Below, piece by piece: positions 21,701 to 32,731 of a stretch of 64,000 bases of DNA. The stretch spans positions 8,563,501 through 8,627,500 of the forward strand of contig NC_056425.1 of assembly GCF_905147365.1 (NCBI RefSeq), given 5' to 3'. The stretch is from Aricia agestis. Taxonomy: Eukaryota > Arthropoda > Insecta > Lepidoptera > Lycaenidae. The number at the start of each line of letters is the position of its first letter. Within the stretch, counting starts at the first letter, position 1. The notes under the pieces were generated by a model. The model searched no databases, was not told where the DNA came from, and was given only the letters and a program-made list of their open reading frames with translations. Position numbers and translations under genes: made by a program.

Positions 21701-24700
21701 TTTAAAAACCATAAATACATTTCATATAAGCTATGGGCAAATTAAAGTGTAGGTATGCTTGAACCAATTTATGTACAAATTTTGGAAGCTTAAATCACTT
21801 TTCTCTGTTGGCAAAATAGGAATCCCTTTTTTTTCAGAAGTCTTTTTGATTGATTATTCTGTGTTATAAAAGTTGACCAATCGTGTTAAGCTATAGCTTA
21901 TGGGTAATTCAAAGACAAAGACACGATGAATACTGACAATGAACTATTCTTAATTTCTTAGCTTTAGTCATTGCTGAGAAAAATCGATATCGCTACAGCC
22001 AAATTATCAAGGCGTCGGCCGTCTGTTGATCTGACAACAAAGCAGACCTTGAGAATTTGCAATAGTCAATAACTTTTTGCTTATTTCTAACTTCTAAGTA
22101 GTTTTCCAGTCGAATTTAGACTACACTCTACTTGAATAAAACGTGCAGGAAAAAAACGTGGTCAACTAATGTAAGGCTTGAGACCTCTGGGGTAGTTTGG
22201 GGCATTTTTGAAATAATATTTAAAAGGAAAAAGTTCACTTAGATTACATACAACTTTAATAAGAAGATTTGCTACCTTTCCTTCGTAGTCGTTGCCTATC
22301 CTAAGTTATAAAATCGTCTATCGTCAACATCAGTCTCGTTAACAAAATTAACAACGCTTGTTACAGATGTTGCAATACAACGTGCCAAACGGAAAGAAGA
22401 ATAGGGGCCTTGCCACTGTCCTCGCTTACAAAATGCTGGAGAAACCACAGAACCTGACGCCGGAGAGCGTGCACTTGGCCAACGTGATGGGGTGGTGTGT
22501 TGAAATGGTGAGTTTAACCTCCTTTTGGATTATGCGATCCTGGTTATCAATATACAGCTTTTTATTCAACAGCGTTATTTATTGTAATGCTTTGACGTTA
22601 GCCAATTAAAAGCGCAAGAGAGAAACTGTTAAATCTTCAGAAGATGTGTGTATACTGTGTGTATAACCATACTTGTACTAATATATGTATGTATTTATAT
22701 TACTGTGGTATAACGAACAGGTAGTAGTGGCAATTGTCGCTCCTTATAAAGGGCCCCCGAGACGATCAAACGGTTTGATTAAAACCTTACGTGTTTGATG
22801 CAACCGTTTGATGTTGGTTTGAATGGTTTGTCAAACGACACTGCGCAGTTTCATTCAATACGCGCTGTCGAGTACACTGTACACGTCTTGTGATGTAGAA
22901 GATGCTCTAGAGTCTAGACTCTAGAGTCTAGATTCTAGAACGAGGATCGCGATTTTCTTATCTTATGTTTATAACGTTAATGTCCGTCAGAAGAGAAAAA
23001 AAAAGAAAACGACCAAATTAATGGTATGGCCTATCGACTAAGATAATATTGTTTTACCCACAAACATCTACGGAAAGTGCTAGAAAGTACAGCTTCTTTT
23101 TTTTCTTCTTTATAATCCAGCACTAAACTAAGCCGGTTTGATCAAACGCGTCGGAACACGATCAAACGGCGCGTCAAACACAACGAAAATATGAAATTAC
23201 ATCAAACAAGCTTCAAACACGTCAAATGTTTGACAAACCGTTCAAACTAGCTTTGTAAACGATCAAATCGGTTTGAGTCAAACCAAAATTTACGTGTTTT
23301 GGTTTGACTCAAACCGATTTGATCGTATAGAGCAGACAGAGCAATTGCACGTGCGTTGCTGATATTTCCAACTTACTTATATACGAATAATAAATAGTTT
23401 TTATTATTCGTAGTTACTTATATTTAAGACAAACATTTTACTTACATTTTTTTTAAACAACTTTTTTGCCTTTTTGCTCAAAACAATGGACAATCTTCTC
23501 GTCATCTACTAAAAATCTTGTTTTTTTTTTCTACCGCAAATGATGATGAGTGAAGACGATATAGATATACTTACTTACGTAAAAGATAAATTAAATTAAT
23601 TTATGGTCTGTATTTTTATTTATGATATGTACAATGGTATTTCATGTTTAATTCAAAGTAAAGAATGTTTATGGTACAAAAACATGCAAGGAATTTAATT
23701 ATTACATACTATGCACAAGATCCTATTTTCGCGATTATAATAATCACTAGTCGTCATAATAACCAATATTATTATGAATTAATGCGTAGTTTTTTAACTG
23801 ATCTACAAACAATTTGGCAGTTACATTTTAACTGGAAAAAATTGGAAAATATAACTGCCTAACCGTACGGCGGCGTACAACCTTACGTTGCATTAGACCG
23901 GAATAAAAAGAACAGACGAATTGACTTACTTAGTTACTGGATACACAATGCTTACAATTTAACACTGACGACTAGACGAATAGATTGGTAAGCGAATGCC
24001 ACCATACCTGTAGAGTGTAGACACTTACAACACTATAGAAGTATAGAGTCTTATACAGGGTGTAACAAAAACAAGTGATAATACTTTAGGGTGTGTTCGT
24101 GTTCCTTGTAGAGAGTTCACTGTAAAAGTGGCAGCGCTGAAAGACCAACATTTTTTTTCACTTTTGTATGGGGAAACTCGTGACGCTCAGGCCCTTGCCC
24201 ATACAAAAGTGAAAAAAAAATTTCGTCTTTTAGCGCTGCTACTTTCACAGTGAACTCTCTATAAGGAACACGTACACACCCTAAAGTATTATCACTTATT
24301 TTTGTTACACCCTGTATACGAGGGTTCCAAGTACTACAATCCTTGGAAATTAGTTTACCATTAGGTAAGGCTTTATCATGCCAAACCCCAAAGTGACTAC
24401 CTACAGCCTAGGTACTTCAATTTTAAACAACCTCCAAGCTCTTATAGTTACGTCATAATATTTTATCATGTACCATCGAAGAAATTAATTCATAGACAGA
24501 TGGCGGACGTAATATGGTCAAGTTATGTATAATTAAATCCAGTGATTGTGACTTACAATCCGACCAAATGACGTAGGCTAATGCCTATGAATTTCTTCGA
24601 TGGCTACCTATAATAGTTTGTTTTGTAATTCTAGAGAGAATAACGTCATTTCTTCCAGTTCCACGCCCACCAGCTCATCATCCGTGACCTAATGGACGAC

Positions 24701-27180
24701 CGCGAGATGCGGCGCGGGGTGCCCTGCTGGCATCGCCATTCGGACGTCGGATTAACGGGCATCAACGATGGCGCCTGGATCCTCTCAGCACTGTTCTCAA
24801 CCCTCAAGAAGAACTTCGCACACCAGCCGTATTATAAACACGCGGTTGAGATGTTCAATGAGGTAAGGTTTTTTTTCGCCTTTAAGGGACTTATCAGACA
24901 GAGAGCGCTCAGTTCGTACTTTATGGGGCATTCCGACCGCGTCAGAATTGCTCCGGTGTGACTGACCGCTTGAACGCGTGACCACTCTCTGTCTGATAGG
25001 TCCCTAAGCGCATTTCTTTGACTAATTAATTGATCACTAGCTGACTAGAATTTGCAGTGAACTTAATTTCTCAGCGCGAAATTCGAGGCGGACGCCTAAA
25101 AAACTGATAAGTAGTTATTGTTGTTGCGCATTATACATGTATACATTCTTGCTAGTCTAAAACTGGTAGTCTAAAACTGGCCTTCAGCCTATGTTTTTGC
25201 TAAATAAAAACTACAGTCGTACCACATAAAATTCCGTTCAGTAATTTTACGTAGGGTCTTCGTTAATTAAGTTGCAATAATTAACTTAATATGTAGAGAC
25301 TGAAGTCCAAAATCTCGTGTACTATCTTATATTTCTCTATGTCTCGTATAATTCTGTCTCATGAAGGTATAATACTCAATGGTTCTGTCTACTCTGGTCT
25401 CGTTCTTCAAAAATTACTGACAGTGACAGTTCAAAACTTTTTTTAATTTCCAGATGCTGCTAAAGTGCTCCACTGGTCATTACCTGGAGAAGCTGATGAA
25501 GAAAGCCGACAAGCCTGATCTCTCGCAATTCACGATGGATAAATATGAGGCCATCACCAAGTACAAGACCTCCTACTACACCTTCCAAATGCCCGTCAGC
25601 CTGGCGCTGCTGATGACTGGTGTGGACGACCCAGAGACACACAGACAAGCGAAGACCATACTGCTCGAGATGGGAGAGTTTTACCAGATACAGGTATGTT
25701 TAGAATTGAGATTGAAAATGCAAAGCTTATTAATCCCAAAGTGATGGAATACTAGATATTTCACGCGGACAAGCCGCGGCAAAAAGATAGTTTATGATGC
25801 TATACTTAGGGCATACCTTACCGGGATGCCACGGCAAGTGGCCAGTGACGTTACCACGGCTGGCGTCTCTACGTCGCCGTCGCCAGCGTAGCCAGAGTCG
25901 ACCGCTCCGCATGCGACGACTGTTGACGTTGCCAGTTGCTTGCACGTCTTTGTATGCTCCGTCATTCAATCTGTCGCTGATTTTAGTGATATCCTCAGAT
26001 AATTGAACATTTTTATAGTTATCTTATTAAATCTTCATAGAATTTAAGAAAAACACCGCTTTGCGGCGACATGTAGAGACGCCAGACGTTGCCATGGTAA
26101 CTTCACTGGCCGCGTCGCTGTGGCATCCCGGTGAGGTATGGTTCTAGGTGATGATTGCTAACTATGGAAAACTAGGTACTTCCTAAACTCCAATAGTTAG
26201 ATTAACGGACATTGCTGAGAAGTGAGAATCATTAGCGTATTGATTTTATTACAATGCGTTTTCAAATCATTCCGAAATCGTAGATTTATATTGCTATAAA
26301 TGTTATCAGTGCAGACACGTATTGTATATGACCAAATTATAGCACTGATAACATAATATTATCTATTGTAACACATATTGTACTTATTTTATGTATCATC
26401 ATATTATTATAGCAATATCAACCGATAGATAAATTTGTTTTTCGTAGTAATTCAAGTACTTACCTTTTTTTATCTTACGTATTTACGTACTGTAAATAAC
26501 CTAGTACATAACCTACCTAGACCTACTTAAGTATTACCAGAGACCAGCCTTTATTACTCTATGGTATTATTGAGCTTTCTACTCCAGAGAGATTAGCTTT
26601 TATCCAGAAGAGCGAGAAAATTTAGAGAGAAAGAGAGAACCACTGATATAGAGCTGTGAAATATAATAGATTTGAAAATAGAGTAGGTACATGAACGTCA
26701 GTTTTTCAATAACTACCGACGTCATCATGGTTTTTCGGGATTTTGCATACTTAATTTTTATTAGTATCACTTTTGATACCCCTCCTTACTTAACTTCAGT
26801 GCCCATATTTTTTACGTTGTTTAAAATTGGAATTCTTTTTTTTCCAGGACGATTTCCTCGATTGCTTCGGAGAACCAGCTGTCATAGGCAAAATCGGCAC
26901 AGACATCCAAGACGGCAAATGTACTTGGCTGGCTGTGGTCGCTCTGCAGAGGGCGTCTAAAGCTCAGAAGCAGCTTATGGAAGACTGCTACGGCTCAAAT
27001 TCTGAAGACGCTGAGAAAATCAAGCTGCTATACGAAGAGTTACAACTGCCCCACACATACTCCGTATATGAGGACGCTACGTACGATTTACTTAGGACGC
27101 AAATACAACAAGTCACTAGGGGCCTACCACACGACTTATTCTTCAAAATCCTCGACAATATTTTCAGGCGAGGAGTGTAA
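18588..27180 (+). CDS. FPPS: Farnesyl diphosphate synthase-like protein, copy 1 (six exons, 424 aa, altered first Asp-rich motif)
   Basis: Coding exons are 18588-18775, 19414-19582, 22367-22507, 24659-24862, 25454-25693 and 26848-27180. All introns are GT-AG and the joined frame is open for 424 codons. Family role: head-to-tail condensation of IPP with DMAPP/GPP to farnesyl diphosphate, feeding juvenile hormone in insects. Visible motifs: a basic N-terminal extension (possible mitochondrial leader), GKKNRG at about 128-133 (IPP binding), GWCVEM, RDLMD at 175-179, RRGVPCW, KYKTSYYTF, DDFLD at 315-319 and GKIGTDIQD. The first Asp-rich motif should be DDxxD; here its first Asp is Arg175. The residues just before it (AHQLII) differ from the usual aromatic pair, and the helix-F GQ is GH (242-243). 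The C terminus is RRGV. Splice sites, the second Asp-rich motif and overall conservation argue against a pseudogene. I infer a paralogue with changed substrate or chemistry. A copy with intact motifs lies downstream on the same strand. Confidence 0.88.
19414..19582 (+). CDS. FPPS: FPPS copy 1, exon 2
   Basis: Acceptor CTACCCTTAG|A and donor AAG|GTACGT. Encodes LTPQEMPLAARG and then FPDIVRDLTETG, the typical N-terminal helix of FPPS, ending EASKWLAK. It is in phase with exon 3. Confidence 0.88.
19583..22366 (+). other. FPPS copy 1 intron 2
   Basis: 2.8-kb AT-rich intron. Most of it looks unique. A short phrase near 20626-20670 (CACAGCCGAA, then CCTCCTTTTTGAAAGTCGG) recurs at 44768-44850, suggesting a shared decayed element. 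No embedded gene seen. Confidence 0.6.
22367..22507 (+). CDS. FPPS: FPPS copy 1, exon 3
   Basis: Acceptor TTGTTACAG and donor ATG|GTGAGT; 47 codons. Carries YNVPNGKKNRGL, the conserved IPP-binding Lys/Arg region, and ends at GWCVEM. Confidence 0.92.
22753..23325. mobile_element. Foldback MITE with GATCAAAC ends, in FPPS copy 1 intron 3
   Basis: Left arm GACGATCAAACGGTTTGATT and right arm AAACCGATTTGATCGT are complementary. Many internal copies of CAAACG/CGTTTG lie near both ends (for example ACGTGTTTGATG, CATCAAACAAG), so the subterminal arrays are redundant. An inner perfect palindrome lies at about 23269-23325. Confidence 0.75.
24056..24314. mobile_element. Near-perfect hairpin MITE (CAGGGTGTAAC), in FPPS copy 1 intron 3
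   Basis: Ends CAGGGTGTAACAAAAACAAG and complement. The inverted arms cover almost the whole 259 bp, with only a short loop around GACGCTCAGGCCC. It is flanked by TA on both sides, as for Tc1/mariner-type elements. A deleted relative lies at 39069-39161. Confidence 0.85.
24659..24862 (+). CDS. FPPS: FPPS copy 1, exon 4 with altered Asp-rich motif
   Basis: 204 nt, the same length as copy-2 exon 4. Acceptor TTCTTCCAG, donor GAG|GTAAGG. It reads FHAHQLIIRDLMDDREMRRG, where FPPS normally has DDIMD: CGT (Arg) stands at the first Asp position. RRG and PCW just downstream are conserved, which anchors the alignment. Confidence 0.92.
24863..25453 (+). other. FPPS copy 1 intron 4
   Basis: Contains an inverted pair (GGGACTTATCAGACAGAGAG at 24887 and CTCTCTGTCTGATAGGTCCC at 24983), about 120 bp across and probably a small MITE. 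The rest is AT-rich without features. Confidence 0.55.
25454..25693 (+). CDS. FPPS: FPPS copy 1, exon 5
   Basis: 240 nt, the same as copy-2 exon 5. Acceptor AATTTCCAG, donor CAG|GTATGT. Has CSTGHYLE where FPPS has T..GQ, so Gln is replaced by His. KYKTSYYTF is conserved and the exon ends FYQIQ, leading into the second Asp-rich motif. Confidence 0.92.
25812..26141. mobile_element. Foldback MITE (CATACCTTACCGGGATG), in FPPS copy 1 intron 5
   Basis: Arms of about 70 bp: CATACCTTACCGGGATGCCA with TGGCGTCTCTACGTCGCC further in, and complements at the right end (GGCGACATGTAGAGACGCCA, GGCATCCCGGTGAGGTATG). GC-rich against an AT-rich intron. The ORFs here are by-products. Confidence 0.8.
26848..27180 (+). 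CDS. FPPS: FPPS copy 1, exon 6
   Basis: Acceptor TTTTTTCCAG. Starts directly with DDFLDCFGEP, the intact second Asp-rich motif, then GKIGTDIQDGKCTWL, a strongly conserved FPPS segment. It ends NIFRRGV and TAA at 27178-27180. Confidence 0.92.
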   Translation, partial: DDFLDCFGEPAVIGKIGTDIQDGKCTWLAVVALQRASKAQKQLMEDCYGSNSEDAEKIKLLYEELQLPHTYSVYEDATYDLLRTQIQQVTRGLPHDLFFKILDNIFRRGV

Positions 27181-27600
27181 ATTTTAAATGTAGAATTAAG
27201 TTTTTTTTTTATGTTTAACATAATACACTGAAATGAATAATAGAAGTCCGTCCAACGAATAACATCAGCCCAATCCTCGGTTCGATGAACGCGCTGACCA
27301 CTGACTAATTCAAATAAGCGTGAACCGAAAATCGAAATCACAAATTGGGGTCATGCTCTATATTATCATCATAGAAAGACCATCGAATTTATAGAACTTT
27401 TTAATGGAATTTGAAAAAGCTAGTTTGTAAAGAATAGCAACATTTTCAAATAATGTAGAGTTTCCTTGAAAGTTCAAATTTTCCAATTGTAGAGCTAAGT
27501 AGCTCTACAATGCTTTTAGCGAGCTTTTTAAATATGGTCTAGACTCTAGCTTTTTCGTAATGTGGTAGCTTAAATAAAATAACTAAGTAAATGATGATTC
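27181..27600 (+). promoter_or_regulatory. 3' UTR of FPPS copy 1 with candidate polyA signal
   Basis: Downstream of the TAA, the first canonical AATAAA is at 27573-27578. The intervening DNA is AT-rich with no further ORF homology. The cleavage site cannot be placed by eye. Confidence 0.45.
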
Positions 27601-28409
27601 TCTTTTAGAATTAAATCGATCAATCACCGAAACATTAAAATTACGTGCATGCTTAAGTAATTAAGTTATTAAATAATATGTGGCATTTTAATTTATGCAT
27701 TTTAACCTTAGATTTTTTGTTACTTAAAAAAAATACCTATCATAATTATATAAATTATGATAGATATTTTTTTAAAAGTAATATTATGAATTTCCAGTTA
27801 CAAATATCAGAGAGGTCTTATGGCTACTTCTTCTATCTTTTGTTATCGATAATAATTATATTTGAATTGTTACTTTGATAGTTAATGGAGGAATGCAAAA
27901 AGTGGTGTATAATAATATTATCTCGAAATCCATAGGTATCATATATTAAACACTTAGGTTAAGGATTTATTATTAACGATTATTGATTATTATTAAGTAG
28001 TCCTTGGTAGAAACAAAATGAAATAAAAAATTAAGAAAGCAAAAAACGTAAGTACAGTTTTTTTTACTTATATTGACTTAAAATCGACTGACGACCTGGG
28101 CCCCGATTCTCATACCGTACTTTTATTAGGCCATTGACTGACGTCAGGACTTTTAGTATGTTTTGTCCCTAATCACCCTGAATAAGTTCCAGCAGAAATC
28201 GCTTAGGTTCTCGCTCACGCACTCTATACCCTCGTTTGAGTCTTGAAATAAATTAGAGAGAAAAACATTTAAACAACATTAGCAGCCTTATTATTATGGG
28301 GATAATAAAATTTATTAAAATTATGGAGAAACATCCAAAAAATAGTGGTACCGCGCTATTCCTGAGTGAGGAAGTCGATCCATCTTTGCTCTCGAGGATT
28401 GTAGCCTAA
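27601..28409. other. Intergenic, no gene seen
   Basis: AT-rich. A palindrome near 27735-27780 (ACCTATCATAATTATATA / complement) is the only structure seen. Confidence 0.4.
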
Positions 28410-28537
28410 GGGCCTGTTTCACCACTTTCTGATAAAATGCCTAATAGGCTATTCACAACTTTTTTGACAGATTCTCCATACTTGATCTGTCAAGTTAATT
28501 GGTGGATAGCCTTATCAGGAAGGGGTGAAACAGACCC
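28410..28537. mobile_element. MITE family GGCCTGTTTCACCAC, copy 2
   Basis: GGGCCTGTTTCACCACTTTC to GGGGTGAAACAGACCC, flanked by TAA at 28407-28409 and 28538-28540. Same family as 3151-3288 and 48148-48257. Confidence 0.85.
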
Positions 28538-28680
28538 TAATAGTAATAAGGGCGAGCGAAGCGAGCCCTAATATTTCCCACAATCATAACATTTTGTAAA
28601 GATTGTGCGATATATTATAACTATAAACACGGAAAAACTATCATACCTATTGATATTTTGTGCTTTAACATAGTAATTTT

Positions 28681-28785
28681 TAGGGTTCCGTACCCAAAGG
28701 GTAAAAACGGGACCCTATTACTAAGACTTCGATGTCTGTCTGTCCGTCTGTCTATCTGTCCGTCTGTCTGTCAGCAGGCTGTAGT
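28681..28785. repeat. GGGTTCCGTACCCAAAGGG repeat fragment with CTGTCCGT microsatellite
   Basis: The phrase GGGTTCCGTACCCAAAGGGT followed by ACCCTATTACTAAGACTTCG recurs, reversed, at about 59880-59935 and 62565-62625. It is part of a larger interspersed element whose intact form I cannot define. A CTGTCTGTCCGT-type run follows. Confidence 0.6.
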
Positions 28786-29094
28786 TCAAGAACCGCTAAC
28801 AGTTCGTCAAGGCTCTATATTGTGAATGTGTCAATGATGTCAAAAGGCGCTGCTGGTAAAGGAGAACTGTCAAACACATGTCAAAAATGACGTTTTTGTA
28901 TGATAAAAGCGTTTAGTTCCTTTTCTCGCCACGTTCATATAAAGCCTGTAACGCTCTCTCCACTAGTCTATCTCAAATTCTCAATGGTTTTGCCGGGAAT
29001 TAAATGTGAAAGAGTGATGTTGATTTTGTATTATTTTTTTAAAATTGTGTTATCTGGGTTTTAATGTGTTATATTATAAATAATAATAAAATAA

Positions 29095-29665
29095 ATAAAA
29101 ATAAAATCATTTATTTCAGGCTTCTGCGACCCATAACATTACAATTCAAATTTTTGAAAATTTCGTTACATTATCAGTATAGCTAAGTCATTACATTAAA
29201 ATTACAATTCATTTAAAATATATGATTTCACAATAAAAATAAATAAAAAAAATACAATTTAAAATAAAAATAAGTAAATCAAAATCACAGTTAATCAGTC
29301 ATATCTTTGTAAGTCTTGTATAAATAAATTTAAAATCATTGTATGCAATAAATTACTATTTAAAGTTAAATTGAAAATTAAAAACTTAGGAACTAAAAGA
29401 CATTTAGCAATAAAAATTAAATTAAAATTGTAAAGTTAAAATCATGTAAGTATACTTAAATAAAATAATGCAATAAAAAAAATTTGTCAAAGTAGATAAA
29501 ACAAAATTAATCAAAATGGCACTTAATCATATCCTTTGTTGTATGTAATAAATTTATATTAAAAATTAAATTAAAACCTTATGAACTAAACGTTATTATA
29601 TTATTTCATTTTATTTAAACTGTGGCCTAATGTATTATGTTATGCCCTGCGCGTAACATGCATAC
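29095..29665 (-). mobile_element. Probable LINE 3' UTR
   Basis: Read on minus, the end AAATAAATGATTTTATTTT resembles LINE 3' ends. The region is extremely A/T-rich with AAATTAAAAT-type low complexity. It lies just beyond the C-terminal LINE coding fragment at 30019-30570, with a SINE-like element between. I infer one LINE split by that insertion. Confidence 0.4.
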
Positions 29666-30018
29666 TTTTTTTTTTTTTTTTTTTTTTTTTTATGAAATAA
29701 GGGGGCAAACGAGCAAACGGGTCACCTGATGGAAAGCAACTTCCGTCGCCCATGGACACTCGCAGCATCAGAAGAGCTGCAGGTGCGTTGCCGGCCTTCT
29801 AAGGGGTAATAGGGGAGGGTAGGGAAGGGAATAGGGGAGGGTACGGAAGGAAATAGGGGAGGGTAGGGAAAGGAAAAGGGTAGGGGATTGGGCCTCCGGT
29901 AAACTCACTTACTCGGCGAAACACAGCGGAAGCGCTGTTTCACGCCGGTCTTCTGTGAGGACGTGGTATCTCTCCGGTCGAGCCGGCCCATTCGTGCCGA
30001 AGCATGGCTCTCCCACGT
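29666..30018 (-). mobile_element. ACGTGGGAGAGCC SINE-like element (reverse, full length)
   Basis: T-run at 29666-29690, then ATGAAATAAGGGGGCAAACG through GGCTCTCCCACGT at 30018. Full length, reverse orientation, with several GGGAGGGTA units in the middle. Confidence 0.85.
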
Positions 30019-30570
30019 CAGAATGCTGCAGCAGTGGTGAACAAGGGGCAGTCTACTCGTGATGCTATTATCGCCAGGACGGTGTTGGAGCTGTCCCGCA
30101 CGCGGCGCACCAGCGACGCGCACCTCTTGCGAATAGTCGCCTGAAAGCCGTCGGTGCGCGCTGCGGCGAACATTCCGGAGGCGCTGCAGTAGCGGGGCAG
30201 CCCCAGCATCGTTCGGAATGCATTATTGTATTGGACAGTGAGGGCGTTGTATAACCTTTTTTGTAATATTTGGGCTACAGGGCGCACGTATACAGTGAGG
30301 TGCAGAAAGCTCTGAAGAGTGTTAATTTCACCTCAACTGAGCACCTCGCAAACCTGCGAGCCAACATATTAGCTCTTTTGGACAACGCCCTCCTCTCCCG
30401 CTCGATGTCCTTATCGTCTCTGAGGTCGACGGTGAGTATATGCCCCAGGTAGTTGAACTCCTCGACTCTACCCCTGTATAGCAATATGACATAGGTATCC
30501 CTACAGTAGTGAAACGAATGTACTTGCGCAGAGCAATGGAGGGGTACCAGCGGGGAAGCGGGCGGCGCGG
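30019..30570 (-). pseudogene. LINE C-terminal coding fragment
   Basis: Two minus-strand frames give the region after the RT palm: EEFNYLGHILTVDLRDDKDI, RRALSKRANMLARRFARCS, VKLTLFRAFCTSLYTC, then a shifted frame with YNNAFRTMLGLPRYCSASGM and FQATIRKRCASLVRRVR. These phrases are typical of the thumb/C-terminal part of insect non-LTR reverse transcriptases. A frameshift lies near 30275. It is 5'-truncated and cannot be functional. Confidence 0.8.
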
Positions 30571-30678
30571 GCCCGCGTACACAAACTCGCGTAGTTTGTA
30601 TACCTGCGCGCACGGGGGTGACGTTGGCGCGTTGTCTACGAATTTTGTGTTGTAAAACGACTACTTATCTTATAAACA

Positions 30679-30837
30679 ATGGGATATTATAATAAATGTT
30701 CAGTGTACGGATGTAAATCTGATTCAAAAAACAAAAAGGATTTAAATTTTCATAAATATCGGCTCACAGTTTATACTAATATTGTGTTGGCCTTGGCGGT
30801 ATTTATTTGCATCTCTGTTTTATTGTTTACGTTGTAA
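30679..30837 (+). pseudogene. THAP-type zinc finger start, truncated
   Basis: A 52-codon frame opens MGYYNKCSVYGCKSDSKNKK followed by DLNFHKY. A CxxxGC pair followed by a loop and FHKYP is how THAP (C2CH) DNA-binding domains start. The domain breaks off after HKY: the rest is hydrophobic (VLALAVFICISVLLF) and lacks the distal Cys and His. There is no good splice donor at the break, so I read it as a remnant exon of a THAP gene or THAP-bearing transposon. Ordinary similarity searching could overturn this. Confidence 0.5.
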
Positions 30838-30953
30838 GAAGTGTAACAAGGAGAGAAACAATATAGAATAATTAACCTAGCTAGGTACACACACCAAGTG
30901 TAACATTTTGTCCTTTGGACCGCCCTTACCGCGCACGTAATAAGAGTATTGAA

Positions 30954-31603
30954 CAGGGATGTTAGACGGCCACTTGGAAATCCTTGTATCGAGCTGGCTG
31001 AAAACTGGTATCGGAGACAGAAAACTGGTACGCTTGTGCTCCGCTCCGGCGCTGAACACTAATGACAAACTGTGTCGGAAGTCGCATCCCAGTGAAAAAA
31101 AAAAATAATTTCGTATACTTACTGTTAATAGAGGGCAGTAATCATCGAACGCACAGAAGAAATATCATTTTGAACTGCATTATCTTTTTGATATTATACT
31201 GTATAATTCGAGTATAAAATGTAAAGTATATTGAAAAAAATAGATATAAATGATTCATAACGAAGTTTTTTATAAGAAACGAGGGTTCGTTTGCTTAACC
31301 AAACAATGGAAAAGAAGTCCGAAGTAAACAAATTGAGATTTCGGAAAAACATTTTTACACACAACACACAGTTTATCGGGACTGCTTGCTATAAAAAAGT
31401 TTTATATTATAAAGGAAATCTGATTGGAATGTTTTTTACATGCGTCTTTGAAATTTGCCGGTTATTCTATGGTCGGTGTATTTTGGTCGGTCAAGGGCCA
31501 ATCTTGGTATTTTTGCGTACAAGGACCGAGTAGTCTTGTTACTTGGTACGTGGAACCAAAACCTGGTATGTGTACCAAGAAATTGGTACGTCTGACATCC
31601 CTG
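30954..31603. mobile_element. hAT-like element, 650 bp
   Basis: Ends CAGGGATGTTAGAC and GTCTGACATCCCTG are inverted repeats with one mismatch. The flanks GTATTGAA and GTTTTGAA are an 8-bp target duplication with one mismatch. Both features fit hAT. The interior holds only short frames, so it is non-autonomous. Confidence 0.7.
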
Positions 31604-32731
31604 GTTTTGAAGTGCTTCTCTTATACCTGACGTGTGATTAATTATTGGATATTTTATATATTCGAAATTTCGAATGCGTCTTCATTATTAATCCTTCGAT
31701 CGTGATTCGTGGATCCTTGGAAATCTATTGTTATTCTATTGTGTCTCGCTCACCGGTAAGCTTATGGGGCTTGATGGGTTAAATGATAACATTTGCATTA
31801 CAAGCACAATATTTTATTTCCCGTTCCGTGGCAACCCTGGCATATCTGCTCGGTACCTACATCGGTGGCGGCATCGTGCGACATCAAAGGCGTTTCGTTA
31901 CTGTAGGGACTAATATTGCTATACTGTGACTCTACTGAGAGCGATTCCGTTCAGGAGAATTTCGGGTACCTGTTTTGGGGTTCTACCACCGGCGGCATAA
32001 AAGGCCATGTATTGAGACTTATTAACATTATATTTAAGTATTGTATTTAAGTATTGGTATATTATATTTAAGTATTGGTAGGATATAATTAACTATTAGA
32101 TATTCGTTATCGTGCACAAGTGTAGGAAAGTGATGCAATATCCAAAAACGTGCTTTTTTGTGTTCCCTCCAGAACTCCATCGAAAGTTTTAATAAAGCGT
32201 CTACCACTTTACTGAATCGACCGACTTGATTTTTGACTGTAATAACTTTTACTTAGACTTTGACTAGACTTTCGACCTGACAATATAGAAAAAGATGCTG
32301 AAAATCATAGAATGCTGAGAATAGTATTATAGAAAATTGTTTTCCCGCCATAATATACTCGACATTGGCCATGGTTAAATAGCCGAAGTGCCATAGTAAG
32401 AAAAAAAACCATTGTCACATTTCTGTCACTGTCAGTGTCAATGTCATGTAGCTATCAGCTTTACCTAGGCGCCAGCCGCCAGCTTAAATCGCAAGTCGCT
32501 TCGTGAAATTCAACTTTTACTTTTGAGAAATTCTACCATGTAAACGTAGCGCACATAATTTAGTAGCGATTGGCATACTTAAATACTCGCCTTTAAAATT
32601 TAGTGCATCAGCATACAGTTTATTGGCAACTTTCTAAAATATTTGTGAAGAGACATCGAGTTGTGTTTGTACAAAGTATTCATCTCAAAATAGAAGATTA
32701 TAAAAAAAGCAATAGATTTGTAAACATCAAA
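31604..32731. other. Upstream region of FPPS copy 2
   Basis: Contains the recurring phrase at 31707-31785 (see 16014-16086) and otherwise unique AT-rich DNA. The stretch 32400-32731 should hold the promoter and 5' UTR of FPPS copy 2. I see no TATA box I would defend. Confidence 0.4.

Noticed and set aside
28700..28790. CRISPR-like repeat (CTGTCTGTCCGT)
   Set aside because: Simple tetranucleotide microsatellite in a eukaryotic genome, with no spacers.
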